From Balneolaceae bacterium (GTDB lineage Bacteria > Bacteroidota > Rhodothermia > Balneolales > Balneolaceae): a stretch of 55,677 nucleotides of DNA. Each line of letters begins with the position of its first letter. The stretch's first letter is position 1. A program made the position numbers and the translations under genes. Positions 1-8,626 of this stretch are shown piece after piece. The notes beneath the pieces are model-generated. The model was not told the origin of the DNA. It searched no databases and saw only the letters and a program-made list of their open reading frames with translations. The stretch covers positions 1-55,677 of the forward strand of contig SLPZ01000167.1 of NCBI GenBank assembly GCA_007131725.1. The letters run 5' to 3'.

Positions 1-108
1 GAGGTGATTGTAGCGCGGAGGCCCCACCCGTTCCCATTCCGAACACGGCCGTTAAGCTCCGCAGCGCCGATGGTACTGCAATCGCGGTAGAGTAGGTCGT
101 CGCCTCAT
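1..108 (+). rRNA. rrf: 5S ribosomal RNA
   Basis: The stretch carries the conserved 5S core around 28-56 (CCCGTTCCCATTCCGAACAC, then GTTAAGCTC) and the GCGCCGATGGTACTGC segment around 64-79, followed by GAGTAGGTCG. The first bases (GAGGTG) pair with CGCCTC at 101-106 to form helix I, so the gene is essentially complete, perhaps missing one or two 5' bases at the window edge. It is presumably the last gene of an rRNA operon lying upstream of the window. Confidence 0.96.
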
Positions 109-122
109 CTTTGACTTTACAC

Positions 123-156
123 AGCCTGTTGACTCACAATCAACAGGCTTTTTTTA
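123..156 (+). terminator. Rho-independent terminator of the rRNA operon
   Basis: A perfect 10-bp stem (AGCCTGTTGA at 123-132 with TCAACAGGCT at 140-149) with a 7-nt loop runs straight into a T tract at 148-156. It lies 15 nt after the 5S rRNA. Confidence 0.93.
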
Positions 157-196
157 TAGCCGTATCATCCGGAATGAAATAACTGAGCAATTTCGT

Positions 197-204
197 TATA
201 TTTG
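197..204 (+). promoter_or_regulatory. Possible Bacteroidetes-type -7 box
   Basis: TATATTTG matches the TAnnTTTG -7 consensus known from Bacteroidetes. No good TTTG -33 partner is visible about 19 nt upstream. Its last three bases are the TTG proposed as start codon of the following gene. If the box is real, translation must start further downstream. Confidence 0.25.
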
Positions 205-1776
205 AACGTTGTAATTTTCGAAACTGCAATACAAACCAATCTCAAAGCTTTGAATCCAGAAGTGTCTACATCACTTAACATCAAAAAAAATATTGCCTCT
301 TTTCTTGAAGAGTATAAAAACAAACTAAGTGAGCTGTTTAGTGAAAGAAACGACGAGGATGTTCTCTTAACAAACCGAGGACTCCCGCCTTACGTGTTAA
401 GAGAAATATTGGAATGTAATCCACTGTCAACCTTTATCCCGTCAGAATATAATGGCAGGGGAGCTGTAACAAGCGAAGCTCTTTCTATGCTCGAAACTTC
501 TTCCTATCAATCTCTGCCATTGTCTTTGATGATGGGAATTAACGGGGCACTATTTCTGCAGCCGCTGGCAAATTACGGACAGGAAGAAACCAAGATAACG
601 GTTTTCGAAAAGTTCCTGGATAAAAAAAACATGGGCGGTTTGATGATTACCGAACCGGACTATGGTTCTGATGCTCTGAGAATGAAGACCGGTTTCACCT
701 ATTCTGAAGAAGACGATTCTTACCAGATTCAGGGATTAAAGCACTGGGCAGGATTAACCGGATGGGCGGATTACTGGCTGATCACAGCCAGAGGATACGA
801 CAAAAAAGGAGAGCTTGGAAGAGATATCGGTTTTTTTGTGCACGATAGTGCCAATGGCGGTATTGATGTTCTTGAGTATTATAAAAATCTCGGTTTGTAC
901 ATGCTACCCTACGGCCGAAATAAAATCGATATCAATGTTCCATCATCACACAGGCTGGAGCCAAAATCAACTGGTGTTACGATGATGCTTGATATATTGC
1001 ACAGGAGCCGGCTTCAATTTCCGGGAATGAGCACGGGTTATTTGAGACGCATGTTTGATGAGGCCCTGCAACATTGCAAAGACCGGGTTGTAGGTGGAGT
1101 AAGCCTGTTAAAGTACGACCAGGTGGTAGAAAGGCTGGCAAGGCTGCAATCTTATTTCACGATCAGTTCGGCCATGAGTTATTTTACAAGCAATAATATT
1201 CCTTTGACTCAGGACACCTCAAGAATGGATGTTGCTGCAAATTCTATAAAAAGTGTGGTAACCGATTATATGCATGAAGCATCACAATCTTTGCTGCAAT
1301 TGGTTGGCGCAAAAGGGTACCGGCTTGATCATATTGCAGGCCGTTCTATGGTAGACAGCCGCCCGTTCCAGATTTTTGAAGGGTCTAATGATATTCTCTA
1401 CCAGCAGATTAGTGAATCTGTTCTTAAAATGATGAGAAAATCGAAAGAGACCAATTTATATAACTTCTTGAAAAATTATTCTCTTACTCAAAATTCTTCA
1501 GAGTATTTTAAGGATATTTTGAATTTTGAAGTTGATTCAAAAATGGCTCAAAGGAAGCTGGTGCAACTGGGCCAGGCTTTGGGACGCATTGTATCGATGG
1601 AAATGACGTTGAAACTCGGAGAAAATGGATTCAACAGTGAGATGGTCTCAAACAGCCTGAAAGTTATCCGTTCTGAAGTAAATTCACTCATATCATCCTA
1701 TTCAAGTAATGAAGAGCCGGAAGTGATTGAAGCACTGGACGACAATTCTTCCTGGCTTCAACTGATTAAAGTGTAA
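202..1776 (+). CDS. Acyl-CoA dehydrogenase family protein
   Basis: A flavoenzyme of the acyl-CoA dehydrogenase superfamily, expected to oxidise an acyl-CoA thioester at the alpha-beta bond and pass electrons to ETF. The middle domain shows the FAD/substrate motif MITEPDYGSD (residues 148-157). The C-terminal helical domain ends in QIFEGSND, whose Glu393 aligns with the catalytic base of the MCAD-type YEGT motif. At 524 residues it is longer than a typical 380-400 residue ACAD, with about 50 extra N-terminal residues and a C-terminal helical extension of roughly 120. Substrate cannot be read from sequence. The only long reading starts at TTG 202; in-frame TTG 250 or GTG 262 are alternatives, and no Shine-Dalgarno helps choose. 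The sirtuin gene follows after 15 nt, so co-transcription with a protein deacylase is plausible; acyl-CoA metabolism and lysine deacylation are related. Confidence 0.85.
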   Translation: MNVVIFETAIQTNLKALNPEVSTSLNIKKNIASFLEEYKNKLSELFSERNDEDVLLTNRGLPPYVLREILECNPLSTFIPSEYNGRGAVTSEALSMLETSSYQSLPLSLMMGINGALFLQPLANYGQEETKITVFEKFLDKKNMGGLMITEPDYGSDALRMKTGFTYSEEDDSYQIQGLKHWAGLTGWADYWLITARGYDKKGELGRDIGFFVHDSANGGIDVLEYYKNLGLYMLPYGRNKIDINVPSSHRLEPKSTGVTMMLDILHRSRLQFPGMSTGYLRRMFDEALQHCKDRVVGGVSLLKYDQVVERLARLQSYFTISSAMSYFTSNNIPLTQDTSRMDVAANSIKSVVTDYMHEASQSLLQLVGAKGYRLDHIAGRSMVDSRPFQIFEGSNDILYQQISESVLKMMRKSKETNLYNFLKNYSLTQNSSEYFKDILNFEVDSKMAQRKLVQLGQALGRIVSMEMTLKLGENGFNSEMVSNSLKVIRSEVNSLISSYSSNEEPEVIEALDDNSSWLQLIKV

Positions 1777-1791
1777 TTCGATTAAGCTAAT

Positions 1792-2484
1792 ATGTCTAAA
1801 AATTTGGTGGTGTTATCGGGAGCAGGAGTAAGTGCAGATAGTGGTCTATCCACATTCAGAGATTCAGGTGGATTGTGGGAAGGCTACAATATTGAAGAGG
1901 TGGCAACCATTGAAGGTTGGTATCGAAACAAGGAAAAAGTGCTTGATTTTTATAATAAACGAAGAGCACAGTCAAGCCAGGCCAAACCGAATCCCGCTCA
2001 TTATGCAATTGCCGATCTCGAAAATGCATATGATGTGACCGTAATCACTCAAAATGTCGATGATCTTCACGAAAAAGCCGGATCAAAAAACGTTGTACAT
2101 CTGCACGGTATGCTTAGGCAGGCAAGAAGCGAAAAAAATCCGGATCTGGTGATCGAAATTGGAGCCAATCCCATTAAACTGGGTGATAAAGCGCCGGACG
2201 GTTCTCAATTGCGGCCAAACGTAGTGTGGTTTGGAGAAGCAGTTCCCATGATAGAAACAGCTTTTGAAATTGTAAACCGGGCAGAGATTTTTATTGTTGT
2301 TGGTACCTCATTAGCAGTATACCCTGCTGCTGGGCTTGTTAATTATGTGCATGAGGAGGCGCCAAAATATATCGTCGATCCGTCTACTCCGGATTTATAT
2401 CTTGATGATGGCTGGACACACATTCAGGAAAATGCAGCAACAGGACTGCCTGAACTTGCAGAAACGTTATTATCAAATCATTGA
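1792..2484 (+). CDS. cobB: SIR2-family NAD-dependent protein deacylase (CobB-like)
   Basis: Sirtuin of 230 residues. It uses NAD+ to remove acyl groups from protein lysines, giving nicotinamide and O-acyl-ADP-ribose. Visible motifs are GAGVSADSG (10-18), TFRD (21-24), TQNVD (86-90), HLHG with the catalytic His105, and VGTSLAVYPA near the C-terminus. FYNKRR (53-58) places Tyr54 and Arg57 where class III (SIRT5/CobB) sirtuins bind negatively charged acyl groups, so desuccinylase activity is likely. There is no cysteine at all in the segment that normally holds the CxxC zinc pairs, so this is a zinc-less variant, a form also known in other Bacteroidetes. It starts 15 nt after the acyl-CoA dehydrogenase, and its TGA overlaps the ATG of the next gene by one base, which suggests an operon. 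Confidence 0.92.
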   Translation: MSKNLVVLSGAGVSADSGLSTFRDSGGLWEGYNIEEVATIEGWYRNKEKVLDFYNKRRAQSSQAKPNPAHYAIADLENAYDVTVITQNVDDLHEKAGSKNVVHLHGMLRQARSEKNPDLVIEIGANPIKLGDKAPDGSQLRPNVVWFGEAVPMIETAFEIVNRAEIFIVVGTSLAVYPAAGLVNYVHEEAPKYIVDPSTPDLYLDDGWTHIQENAATGLPELAETLLSNH

Positions 2485-3365
2485 TGAAGAATAAAGCATC
2501 AGAAAAAGAAAAAGAAGCTCTTGAAAAGTATCTGCTTCAATTTCTGAATATCGAGAAAATGTTTCCGTTGTTGCCGGGTATTAAGAATGAAGATTCTGTT
2601 GCCGGATTGATGGGAATAGACCTTGAAGAGCTGGAAAGCCTGCGGGAATTGTTTCGTGAAAATGCCAAAAAAGCGGCTCTTGAACTGCTGAAAGAAGATG
2701 AGGTATTGGAGTGGATTGATGAAATTCCAATCAAAAATAATGAAACTATTGTAGCTTTTGGCGATTCTGCCACTGATGATCTTCAGGGCTGGTTTGAAAT
2801 TTTTAAAAATGCACTGGAGATAACCGTTCCCGAAGCTGATTTTACATTCATCAATGCCGGTATTTCTAACAACACCACCACGGACGCTCTTCGCCGAATG
2901 AGCCGTGATGTTCTTAGCCATGAGCCGGACTGGGTGATTGTGAGCCTGGGCTTGTTCGATTCGCAGCGCCTCTCTTTTGCTCCGAACAGGACGCTGATTC
3001 CTTTGTCGGAAACCTGGGAAAATATAACAACCATCGAAGATGCAATCGCTACGGTAACAGATAATCCGCCGATCTGGATTACCCCGCCACCCGTAATTCC
3101 GGGACTGCTTGAAAAAATGGAACTCTTCGAATTTGATATCGAAGAAAAAGACCTTTCCAGTATTCGTGAGATTTTAACAGGGAAGAAGGGCTACATTGTA
3201 GATCCGCTGGGCAAGCGCATGGGCAGCCCGCCTGAGGCGTGGTATTACCTGAGTGATGGAATTAATCCCTCACTTTCCGGCCATGTAAATACGGTAAAAG
3301 AGCTTCTCAAATCGCTGGCTACCGCTAAAGTGGCAGACAACAGGCCGGAGAAAAATCAGGAATAA
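2484..3365 (+). CDS. SGNH/GDSL-hydrolase-like protein with altered active site
   Basis: The ATG at 2484 overlaps the TGA of the sirtuin gene by one base; a TTG one codon upstream is less likely. The 293-residue protein begins with a charged helical region (about 1-75). An SGNH-like alpha/beta domain follows, with FGDSATDD (Ser95 in the GDS block I) and NAGISNNTT (block II Gly126). Block III, usually GxND, reads GLFD (156-159), and block V, usually DxxH, reads DGIN followed by PSLSGH. The oxyanion Asn and catalytic His positions are therefore changed. No signal peptide is seen, so it should be cytoplasmic. The family normally hydrolyses esters or thioesters. This member may be inactive or use a relocated His. 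The hydrolase fold assignment rests on blocks I, II and V. Confidence 0.62.
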   Translation: MKNKASEKEKEALEKYLLQFLNIEKMFPLLPGIKNEDSVAGLMGIDLEELESLRELFRENAKKAALELLKEDEVLEWIDEIPIKNNETIVAFGDSATDDLQGWFEIFKNALEITVPEADFTFINAGISNNTTTDALRRMSRDVLSHEPDWVIVSLGLFDSQRLSFAPNRTLIPLSETWENITTIEDAIATVTDNPPIWITPPPVIPGLLEKMELFEFDIEEKDLSSIREILTGKKGYIVDPLGKRMGSPPEAWYYLSDGINPSLSGHVNTVKELLKSLATAKVADNRPEKNQE

Positions 3366-3383
3366 ATTCAGGCACTTTCTGAT

Positions 3384-4043
3384 TTAAAAAGTTCTTCTGA
3401 ACGAAATCAGGTTCAGTGCAGGTTCAATCCGCTGATTCAATGTCGGTCCTGACAAATCCAGGTAAGAAACGATATCAGGCTGTATGAGTTTGATTTCTGT
3501 GTCGAAGAATTCGAATTCTGCAATTGAACTGCGGTTCAATAAATGATCAGACAAAAAGTCGCGATTTCGTTCGGCCAGCGTAAAGGCATCAACCAGCCCA
3601 AAGCCAAAACCTGCCCAGGCTCCCGCACTGGTGCCGTATTGAATACCCTTCAAAAAGGATTTATTCCCGATAAGAACCACGGCCGATCCGATTGCAGCAC
3701 CGACCGCTGCTCCGTAAACCGTATCCAATAGAATAATAATTGATGAGTTGGTGCCATCATTAAACATCCCGGAAATAAAAAATTCCTGGCCCTGCGGAAG
3801 TGTTGCAACATCGTAAATGGCGATCCCTGAGCCGGCCAGAATTCCGATTCCCAGTCCGATACGAAGCGGAGTAAAATCACTGCTGTTATTCAGTCCCATG
3901 GTTGCTGTTCCCAAAATAGAACCTGTAAGTGCACCATTTAAAATATTGCCTCCGATAATCTCGAAAGATTGGGCTTCTGCAGATAGTTGAAATTGAGAAC
4001 TAAAAAAAACAGCGAACAGGGTAATCAGTACTAATTTTTTCAT
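3384..4043 (-). CDS. Exported glycine-rich hydrophobic protein, function unknown
   Basis: Not recognised. The 219-residue product starts with MKKLVLITLFAVFFSSQFQL, a clear Sec signal peptide with likely cleavage after AEAQ (residues 22-25). The rest holds three or four glycine/alanine-rich hydrophobic stretches, for example around 30-50, 62-80 and 108-125, with GxxxG spacing reminiscent of glycine-zipper proteins. The last 60 residues are polar. It converges with the SGNH gene, with 18 nt between the stops and no terminator hairpin visible. The ATG at 4043 is supported by the signal peptide. It could be a periplasmic or outer-membrane-associated protein. Confidence 0.6.
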   Translation of the reverse strand: MKKLVLITLFAVFFSSQFQLSAEAQSFEIIGGNILNGALTGSILGTATMGLNNSSDFTPLRIGLGIGILAGSGIAIYDVATLPQGQEFFISGMFNDGTNSSIIILLDTVYGAAVGAAIGSAVVLIGNKSFLKGIQYGTSAGAWAGFGFGLVDAFTLAERNRDFLSDHLLNRSSIAEFEFFDTEIKLIQPDIVSYLDLSGPTLNQRIEPALNLISFRRTF

Positions 4044-4090
4044 TTTATGTGAAGTTGATGAAATTTGTTTTAACTGATAAGATACTGCTT

Positions 4091-4786
4091 TCAGGATGGA
4101 TCGTGCAGCGAAACAGGTAAAATTTTTCCATTAAAAAAGTTGTGGTATTTCAACACAAAATTTCCCACAAATTCTCCCATTTGAGCCGGCTTAACCGGGA
4201 CTTCCATTCCGGGGAAAGCCTTTTCAAGCATTTCTGTTTGAACAGCTCCGAGACATAAACAGTTAACAGAAATATTGCGTCCGGCAAGTTCCACAGCAAG
4301 GCATTCCGTGAGGATAGAAAGGGCGCCTTTTGAAGTGCTGTATGCGCTTAATCCCGGAAATTTTGAACTTCCCTGAAATCCGCCCATTGTACTGATATTG
4401 ACGATATGAGAATCTTCATTAAAATGATGAAGTAGATCTCGTGTCAGGCGGGCAGGCCCCAAAATGTTCACATCCATTTGCCTGTTCCAGTCTTCATCCG
4501 TCTGCTTTTCAAATGGCTTATTGATCAGCAGCCCGGCATTGTGGATCAATCCATCAATTTTTAACTGAAGTTGATTTAGGTGTTTTTGAATAATTTCAGG
4601 TGAATTTTTTTCAGTGATATCAAGTTGTAGAGGTAAAATCTTATCCGGGCTGATTGCCTGGAGCTGATTTAGTTTTTCTTCAGTACGGGCAATAACGGTG
4701 ACGAAACAGTCCCGTTTTGCAAGATATTTGGCTGTTTCAAATCCTATTCCCCTGCTTGCTCCGGTTATTATCACATGTTTGCTCAT
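4091..4786 (-). CDS. Short-chain dehydrogenase/reductase (SDR)
   Basis: Classical SDR of 231 residues: an NAD(P)-dependent oxidoreductase with a Rossmann fold. It has the cofactor motif TGASRGIG (8-15), NAG (83-85), the ISTMGG serine region (about 131-136) and the YSTSK catalytic pair Tyr149/Lys153. Substrate is unknown. SDRs of this size include sepiapterin-reductase-like and 3-oxoacyl-reductase-like enzymes, and nothing here decides between them. The gene lies between the exported-protein gene and the divergent hisC, with 47 nt to the former, so the two may be co-transcribed. Confidence 0.88.
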   Translation of the reverse strand: MSKHVIITGASRGIGFETAKYLAKRDCFVTVIARTEEKLNQLQAISPDKILPLQLDITEKNSPEIIQKHLNQLQLKIDGLIHNAGLLINKPFEKQTDEDWNRQMDVNILGPARLTRDLLHHFNEDSHIVNISTMGGFQGSSKFPGLSAYSTSKGALSILTECLAVELAGRNISVNCLCLGAVQTEMLEKAFPGMEVPVKPAQMGEFVGNFVLKYHNFFNGKILPVSLHDPS

Positions 4787-4875
4787 TTGCTTAGGTTAGA
4801 TTAGCTGAAATTTTGTTTGCTGAACTACATCAACAAAATAACAGTCAAAACATTCATTTGGTAAAATTTGGCTTG

Positions 4876-4885
4876 AAAGCGCTTT
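4876..4885. promoter_or_regulatory. Palindromic operator candidate upstream of hisC
   Basis: AAAGCGCTTT is a perfect 10-bp palindrome within TTGAAAGCGCTTTTTC, centred on CG like LacI-family operators. It sits in the 194-nt gap between the divergent SDR and hisC genes, about 95 nt before the hisC ATG. Which regulator binds it is unknown. Confidence 0.25.
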
Positions 4886-4980
4886 TTCTTTACACGATTT
4901 TGTATCCTGTAATAAACTGCCATTATAGGTAACACTTGGAACAATGAAATGTTTCAGCTTTAAATATTAATCTGTTTATC

Positions 4981-6093
4981 ATGAACTTAGAGAATATTTT
5001 ACCGGCCAATATCCAAAAACTAAAACCATATGTAGCGGGTAAAACCATAGCAGAGGTTCAAAAAGAGTTTAAACCTTCACGCATATCAAAGCTTGCATCA
5101 AACGAAAACCGGCTGGGCTGCAGTCCTGATGTGCCGAAAGCTGTAATGAATTCATTGAATGTTGTCCACGACTACCCAGACCCGATTGCCCAAAGGCTTC
5201 GAAAAAAATTGGCTGAATTACATAGAGTTGATGAAAATGAAATACTGCTTGCAGCCGGATCAGAAAGTGTAATCTCAATTCTGTGCAGAACATTTTTTAA
5301 AAACGATGAAAATGCGGTAACTGCCAATGCCACATTTGTTGGTTTTTATGTCCAGGCAGGCGTCAGGGGTGTCAGCATAAAAAAAGTACCTATTACAAAC
5401 GATTATAATTTTGATGTGGATGCTATGCTTCGGGCGGTTGATGAAAAAACCAAAATGGTCTACATCGCAAACCCCAATAACCCGACAGGCACATACATCA
5501 GCATAAATGAGTATAAACGATTGGTTGAAAACCTGCCTGAAGGTGTTTTTCTGATTGCAGATGAGGCCTATTTTGAATATGCCCGAACGGAGCCGGATTA
5601 TCCCAATGCGCTTAAGTACAGAAAAGAAAACGTGGTAATTTTGAGGACTTTTTCTAAAGCATACGGCCTTGCCGGATTTCGGATTGGTTACGCAATTGCA
5701 AGCGAGCCGGTTATTTATGAAATGAGGAAATCAAAACTGACATTTGAGCCGACCACACCTGCACAGGCTGCGGCATTTGCGGCTCTGGACGATCAGGAAT
5801 TTATAAAAAAAAGTGTTGAATTGGTGCAAAAAGGCCGTGAAAGGCTATACACTTTTTTTGAAAACCAGGGAGTAAAATTCATTCCATCAATTTCCAATTC
5901 GGTTTTGATGGTTCTGGACAGTGAGGAGGAAGCAATTGGGTTTACGGAAGCCATGCTCAAACAGGGAGTTATTTTGCGCAGGGTAAATGGATTTGGGCTT
6001 CCAAATTGCGTTCGAATAACCATCGGCACTCCGGATGACATGAAGCATTTTGAGAAAAGTTATTTGAGTATCACCGAATTTAAAAACGCTTAA
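4981..6093 (+). CDS. hisC: Histidinol-phosphate aminotransferase family (PLP class I/II)
   Basis: Fold-type I PLP aminotransferase of 370 residues, close in length and motifs to HisC, which converts imidazole-acetol phosphate and glutamate to histidinol phosphate. It shows KLASNEN (37-43), the DYPDP segment (64-68), AGSESVI, ANPNNPTGTY, ADEAYFEY (Asp194 and Tyr197 contact the PLP ring) and TFSKAYGLAGFRIGY with the Schiff-base Lys226. No other his gene is nearby and the next gene is a keto-acid dehydrogenase 15 nt away. Aromatic or branched-chain transamination is therefore also possible, since stand-alone HisC homologues often have such roles. Start at ATG 4981. Confidence 0.85.
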   Translation: MNLENILPANIQKLKPYVAGKTIAEVQKEFKPSRISKLASNENRLGCSPDVPKAVMNSLNVVHDYPDPIAQRLRKKLAELHRVDENEILLAAGSESVISILCRTFFKNDENAVTANATFVGFYVQAGVRGVSIKKVPITNDYNFDVDAMLRAVDEKTKMVYIANPNNPTGTYISINEYKRLVENLPEGVFLIADEAYFEYARTEPDYPNALKYRKENVVILRTFSKAYGLAGFRIGYAIASEPVIYEMRKSKLTFEPTTPAQAAAFAALDDQEFIKKSVELVQKGRERLYTFFENQGVKFIPSISNSVLMVLDSEEEAIGFTEAMLKQGVILRRVNGFGLPNCVRITIGTPDDMKHFEKSYLSITEFKNA

Positions 6094-6108
6094 AAAATTT
6101 CAGTCAGC

Positions 6109-8178
6109 ATGAGCAAAAAAAAAGGGACGGATAAACAAGACTTTGACTGGCAAAAGGTTGTGAAAACCATGTTGCTTTCAAGGGCAATTGATGAGATTGA
6201 GGAAAATGAACTGGTCCCGAATAAAAAAGTTTTATATCAGTTTTCGGCTCGCGGCCATGAGCTTGCGCAAATTATACTGGGCATACATCTGACTGAACCG
6301 AATGATGCTGCCAGTGCCTATTACCGTTCCCGGCCGCTGATGCTCACACTCGGTTTTGATGCAGAGGAAGCCATTGCCTCCGACATGGCTAAATCAGGCG
6401 GTTATAGTGAAGGCAGGGACATCGGGGTGGTTTGTAATTTGCCGGGCAACGGCAGCCCGATGGTGTTGCCGATGGCAGGAGATGTAGGATCTCAGTACAC
6501 GCCGGCAGCAGGATATGCACAGGCCACCGAGCACAGGCGAAAATACCTGGAGGAAGATGCCTGGTCTGAAGCGATTTCAGTGATTTTGGGAGGAGACGGA
6601 TCCGTAGCCACAAACGGATTTTGGTCCGCTTTAACCATGGCCGCCACGCTGAACCTGCCTGTTTTGTTTTTTATCGAAGACAACGGCTACGGAATTTCCG
6701 TGAAGAGCGATCTTCAGACACCGGGCGGCAATATTGCCAATAATCTTTATTCTTTTAAAAACCTGAGAATTTTTGACGGAGACGGTACAGCTCCTGAAGA
6801 GACACTGCAGTTGATTGGTGAGGCCACCGGATATGTTAGAAATCGAAAAGGCCCGGCACTTCTCAGGCTGAAAGTTCCAAGACTAAACGGCCATTCCTAC
6901 CAAGACAATCAGGTTTATAAAGATAAAGAGCTTATTAAAGAGGAGAAGGAAAATGACCCGCTGATAAAATTGAGGGAATTTTTAGTTCCGGAAAAGATGA
7001 GTAATGAAACGTGGGAAGAGCTCGAATCATCAGCAAAAAAAGTTGCTGAGAAGGCTGCGGAAAAAGCTTGGGAAAGAGGCACACCGTCTGATGACACATT
7101 GCTGAGCACCTATTCATCCGGGTATGAGAGTGTGCAGCAGATTGGCGGCCTTTTTGCTGAAGGTTACTCTCCTCCTGAATCGTCAGAGAGCCCTGAACCC
7201 GAATCGCAGAGAATCAACATTGTTGAAGGGGTGAGGCGGACGATGGAGCATGAACTTGAAATTAACGACCGGGTGTTGGTTTTTGGGGAAGATGTAGGCG
7301 CCAAAGGTGGGGTTCATGCGGCAACAATGGGATTGCAGTCCAAATTCGGTGAGCATCGCGTGTTTGATACCAGCCTGTCCGAGGAAGGAATTATCGGCCG
7401 TGCCGTTGGGCTGGCTTACGGCGGATTTATGCCGATTGCCGAAATTCAGTTCCGAAAATATGCCGACCCGGCAACAGAGCAATTGAAAAATACGGGCACC
7501 ATCCGGTGGCGGACTGCCAACAAATTTGCCGCGCCAATGGTGGTGCGGATGCCCGGAGGTTTTGCAAAATGCGGAGATCCGTGGCACAGTGAATCGAACG
7601 AAGTGTTTTTTGCCAGGATGACTGGCTGGCAGGTGGCCTATCCGTCAAATGCCGAAGATGCCGTAGGCCTGCTGAGAACGGCAATGCGCAGCAACGATCC
7701 CACAATCTTTTTTGAGCACAGAAATCTCCTCGATTCGAAATATGCCCGAAAGCCCTATCCCGGAGATAAGTTTGTTGTGCCTTTTGGAAAAGGGAAGAAA
7801 CTGAAAGAAGGAAAAGATTTAACGATTGTCACGTGGGGAGCCATGTGTGAACGATGTGAAGCTGCTGTGACTGAAAGTGGTGCATCGGCAGAAATAATTG
7901 ACCTGAGAAGCCTGATGCCGTGGGATGAAGAGCTGGTATTTGAATCTGTGAAAAAAACAAACCGGTGCCTGATAGTTCACGAAGACACAAAAACAGCCGG
8001 GTTTGGTGCTGAAATCAGTGCCAGAATCTCGGATGAACTTTTTCAATACCTGGATGCCCCGGTTCAGCGCCTCACCACGCCTGATATTCCCGTACCCTAT
8101 AATGTTGATTTGATGAATAGTGTAATTCCGAAAGTTGATGGTATTTTAAATGCAATTGATGAAATTTTAAGTTATTGA
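6109..8178 (+). CDS. Fused alpha/beta 2-oxo-acid dehydrogenase E1 (branched-chain type)
   Basis: A single 689-residue chain combining both E1 subunits of a branched-chain 2-oxo-acid (or pyruvate-like) dehydrogenase complex. E1 decarboxylates the 2-oxo acid with thiamine diphosphate and transfers the acyl group to E2 lipoate. The alpha part (about 1-330) has the TPP motif GDGSVA (162-167) ending at IEDNGYGIS (189-197). After a linker with SSESPEPES the beta part runs from about 370 (VEGVRRTMEHE, VLVFGEDVG) to the C-terminal transketolase domain (LTIVTWG, IDLRSLMPWD, VHEDTKTAGFGAEI). Fused E1 chains are common in Bacteroidetes and relatives. Being 15 nt behind an aminotransferase suggests an operon for oxidation of transaminated amino acids. 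No E2 or E3 gene is in the window. Confidence 0.92.
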   Translation: MSKKKGTDKQDFDWQKVVKTMLLSRAIDEIEENELVPNKKVLYQFSARGHELAQIILGIHLTEPNDAASAYYRSRPLMLTLGFDAEEAIASDMAKSGGYSEGRDIGVVCNLPGNGSPMVLPMAGDVGSQYTPAAGYAQATEHRRKYLEEDAWSEAISVILGGDGSVATNGFWSALTMAATLNLPVLFFIEDNGYGISVKSDLQTPGGNIANNLYSFKNLRIFDGDGTAPEETLQLIGEATGYVRNRKGPALLRLKVPRLNGHSYQDNQVYKDKELIKEEKENDPLIKLREFLVPEKMSNETWEELESSAKKVAEKAAEKAWERGTPSDDTLLSTYSSGYESVQQIGGLFAEGYSPPESSESPEPESQRINIVEGVRRTMEHELEINDRVLVFGEDVGAKGGVHAATMGLQSKFGEHRVFDTSLSEEGIIGRAVGLAYGGFMPIAEIQFRKYADPATEQLKNTGTIRWRTANKFAAPMVVRMPGGFAKCGDPWHSESNEVFFARMTGWQVAYPSNAEDAVGLLRTAMRSNDPTIFFEHRNLLDSKYARKPYPGDKFVVPFGKGKKLKEGKDLTIVTWGAMCERCEAAVTESGASAEIIDLRSLMPWDEELVFESVKKTNRCLIVHEDTKTAGFGAEISARISDELFQYLDAPVQRLTTPDIPVPYNVDLMNSVIPKVDGILNAIDEILSY

Positions 8179-8192
8179 TTTATTTTATTAAA

Positions 8193-8222
8193 GGTGTTAG
8201 GGATTAGGTTTTAGGTGTTAGG
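8193..8222 (+). repeat. Left arm of the cassette inverted repeat
   Basis: The 30-nt arm is built of TTAGG-like units (GTGTTAGG, GATTAGG, TTTTAGG, GTGTTAGG) and begins 14 nt after the stop of the E1 gene. Its complement lies at 8608-8637. Confidence 0.85.
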
Positions 8223-8230
8223 AAGAAAAC

Positions 8231-8626
8231 ATGGAAAAATCTGATTATCATTTTAGTTTTGAGGATTTACTTGTTTATCAAAAGGCAATGGAGTTTGGTG
8301 AAGTTGTAAATAAAATTGTAAAGAAATTACCTGTAGAAGAGCGATTTGAGCTGCGGTCGCAATTTATGCGTGCGGCAGACTCTATTGCATTAAATATTGC
8401 TGAAGGATCGGCAGGATCTGATGCACAATTTTACAACTTTTTAGGACATTCATTGTACAGTGCCAATGAATGCGTAAGTTGTAACACCAAAGCAAGACTG
8501 CGAAAATATATCACCTATGAAGAGTTTGAAAAGAACCGGGAATTATTAACTGAACTAACAAAAATGATCATATCACTGAGGAAAAAAATTTCTAACAGAC
8601 TAAATAACCTAACACCTAAAACCTAA
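8231..8626 (+). CDS. Four-helix-bundle protein (S23 / 23S rRNA intervening-sequence family)
   Basis: The 131-residue protein matches the four-helix-bundle family first found in 23S rRNA intervening sequences. FEDLLVYQKAMEF (10-22) opens helix 1, FELRSQFMRAADSIALNIAEGSAG (about 38-61) is the signature helix 2 region, and FYNFLGHSLYSANECV (66-81) is helix 3. A charged C-terminal helix holds the rest. The family folds as a pentameric bundle, and its molecular role is unsettled. ATG 8231 has an AGGAAG eight to ten bases upstream that overlaps the left repeat arm. The final codons (NLTPKT) are encoded by the right repeat arm, so gene and repeat are one unit. The stop overlaps the stop of the convergent alkylation-repair gene by 4 nt. 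Confidence 0.88.
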   Translation: MEKSDYHFSFEDLLVYQKAMEFGEVVNKIVKKLPVEERFELRSQFMRAADSIALNIAEGSAGSDAQFYNFLGHSLYSANECVSCNTKARLRKYITYEEFEKNRELLTELTKMIISLRKKISNRLNNLTPKT

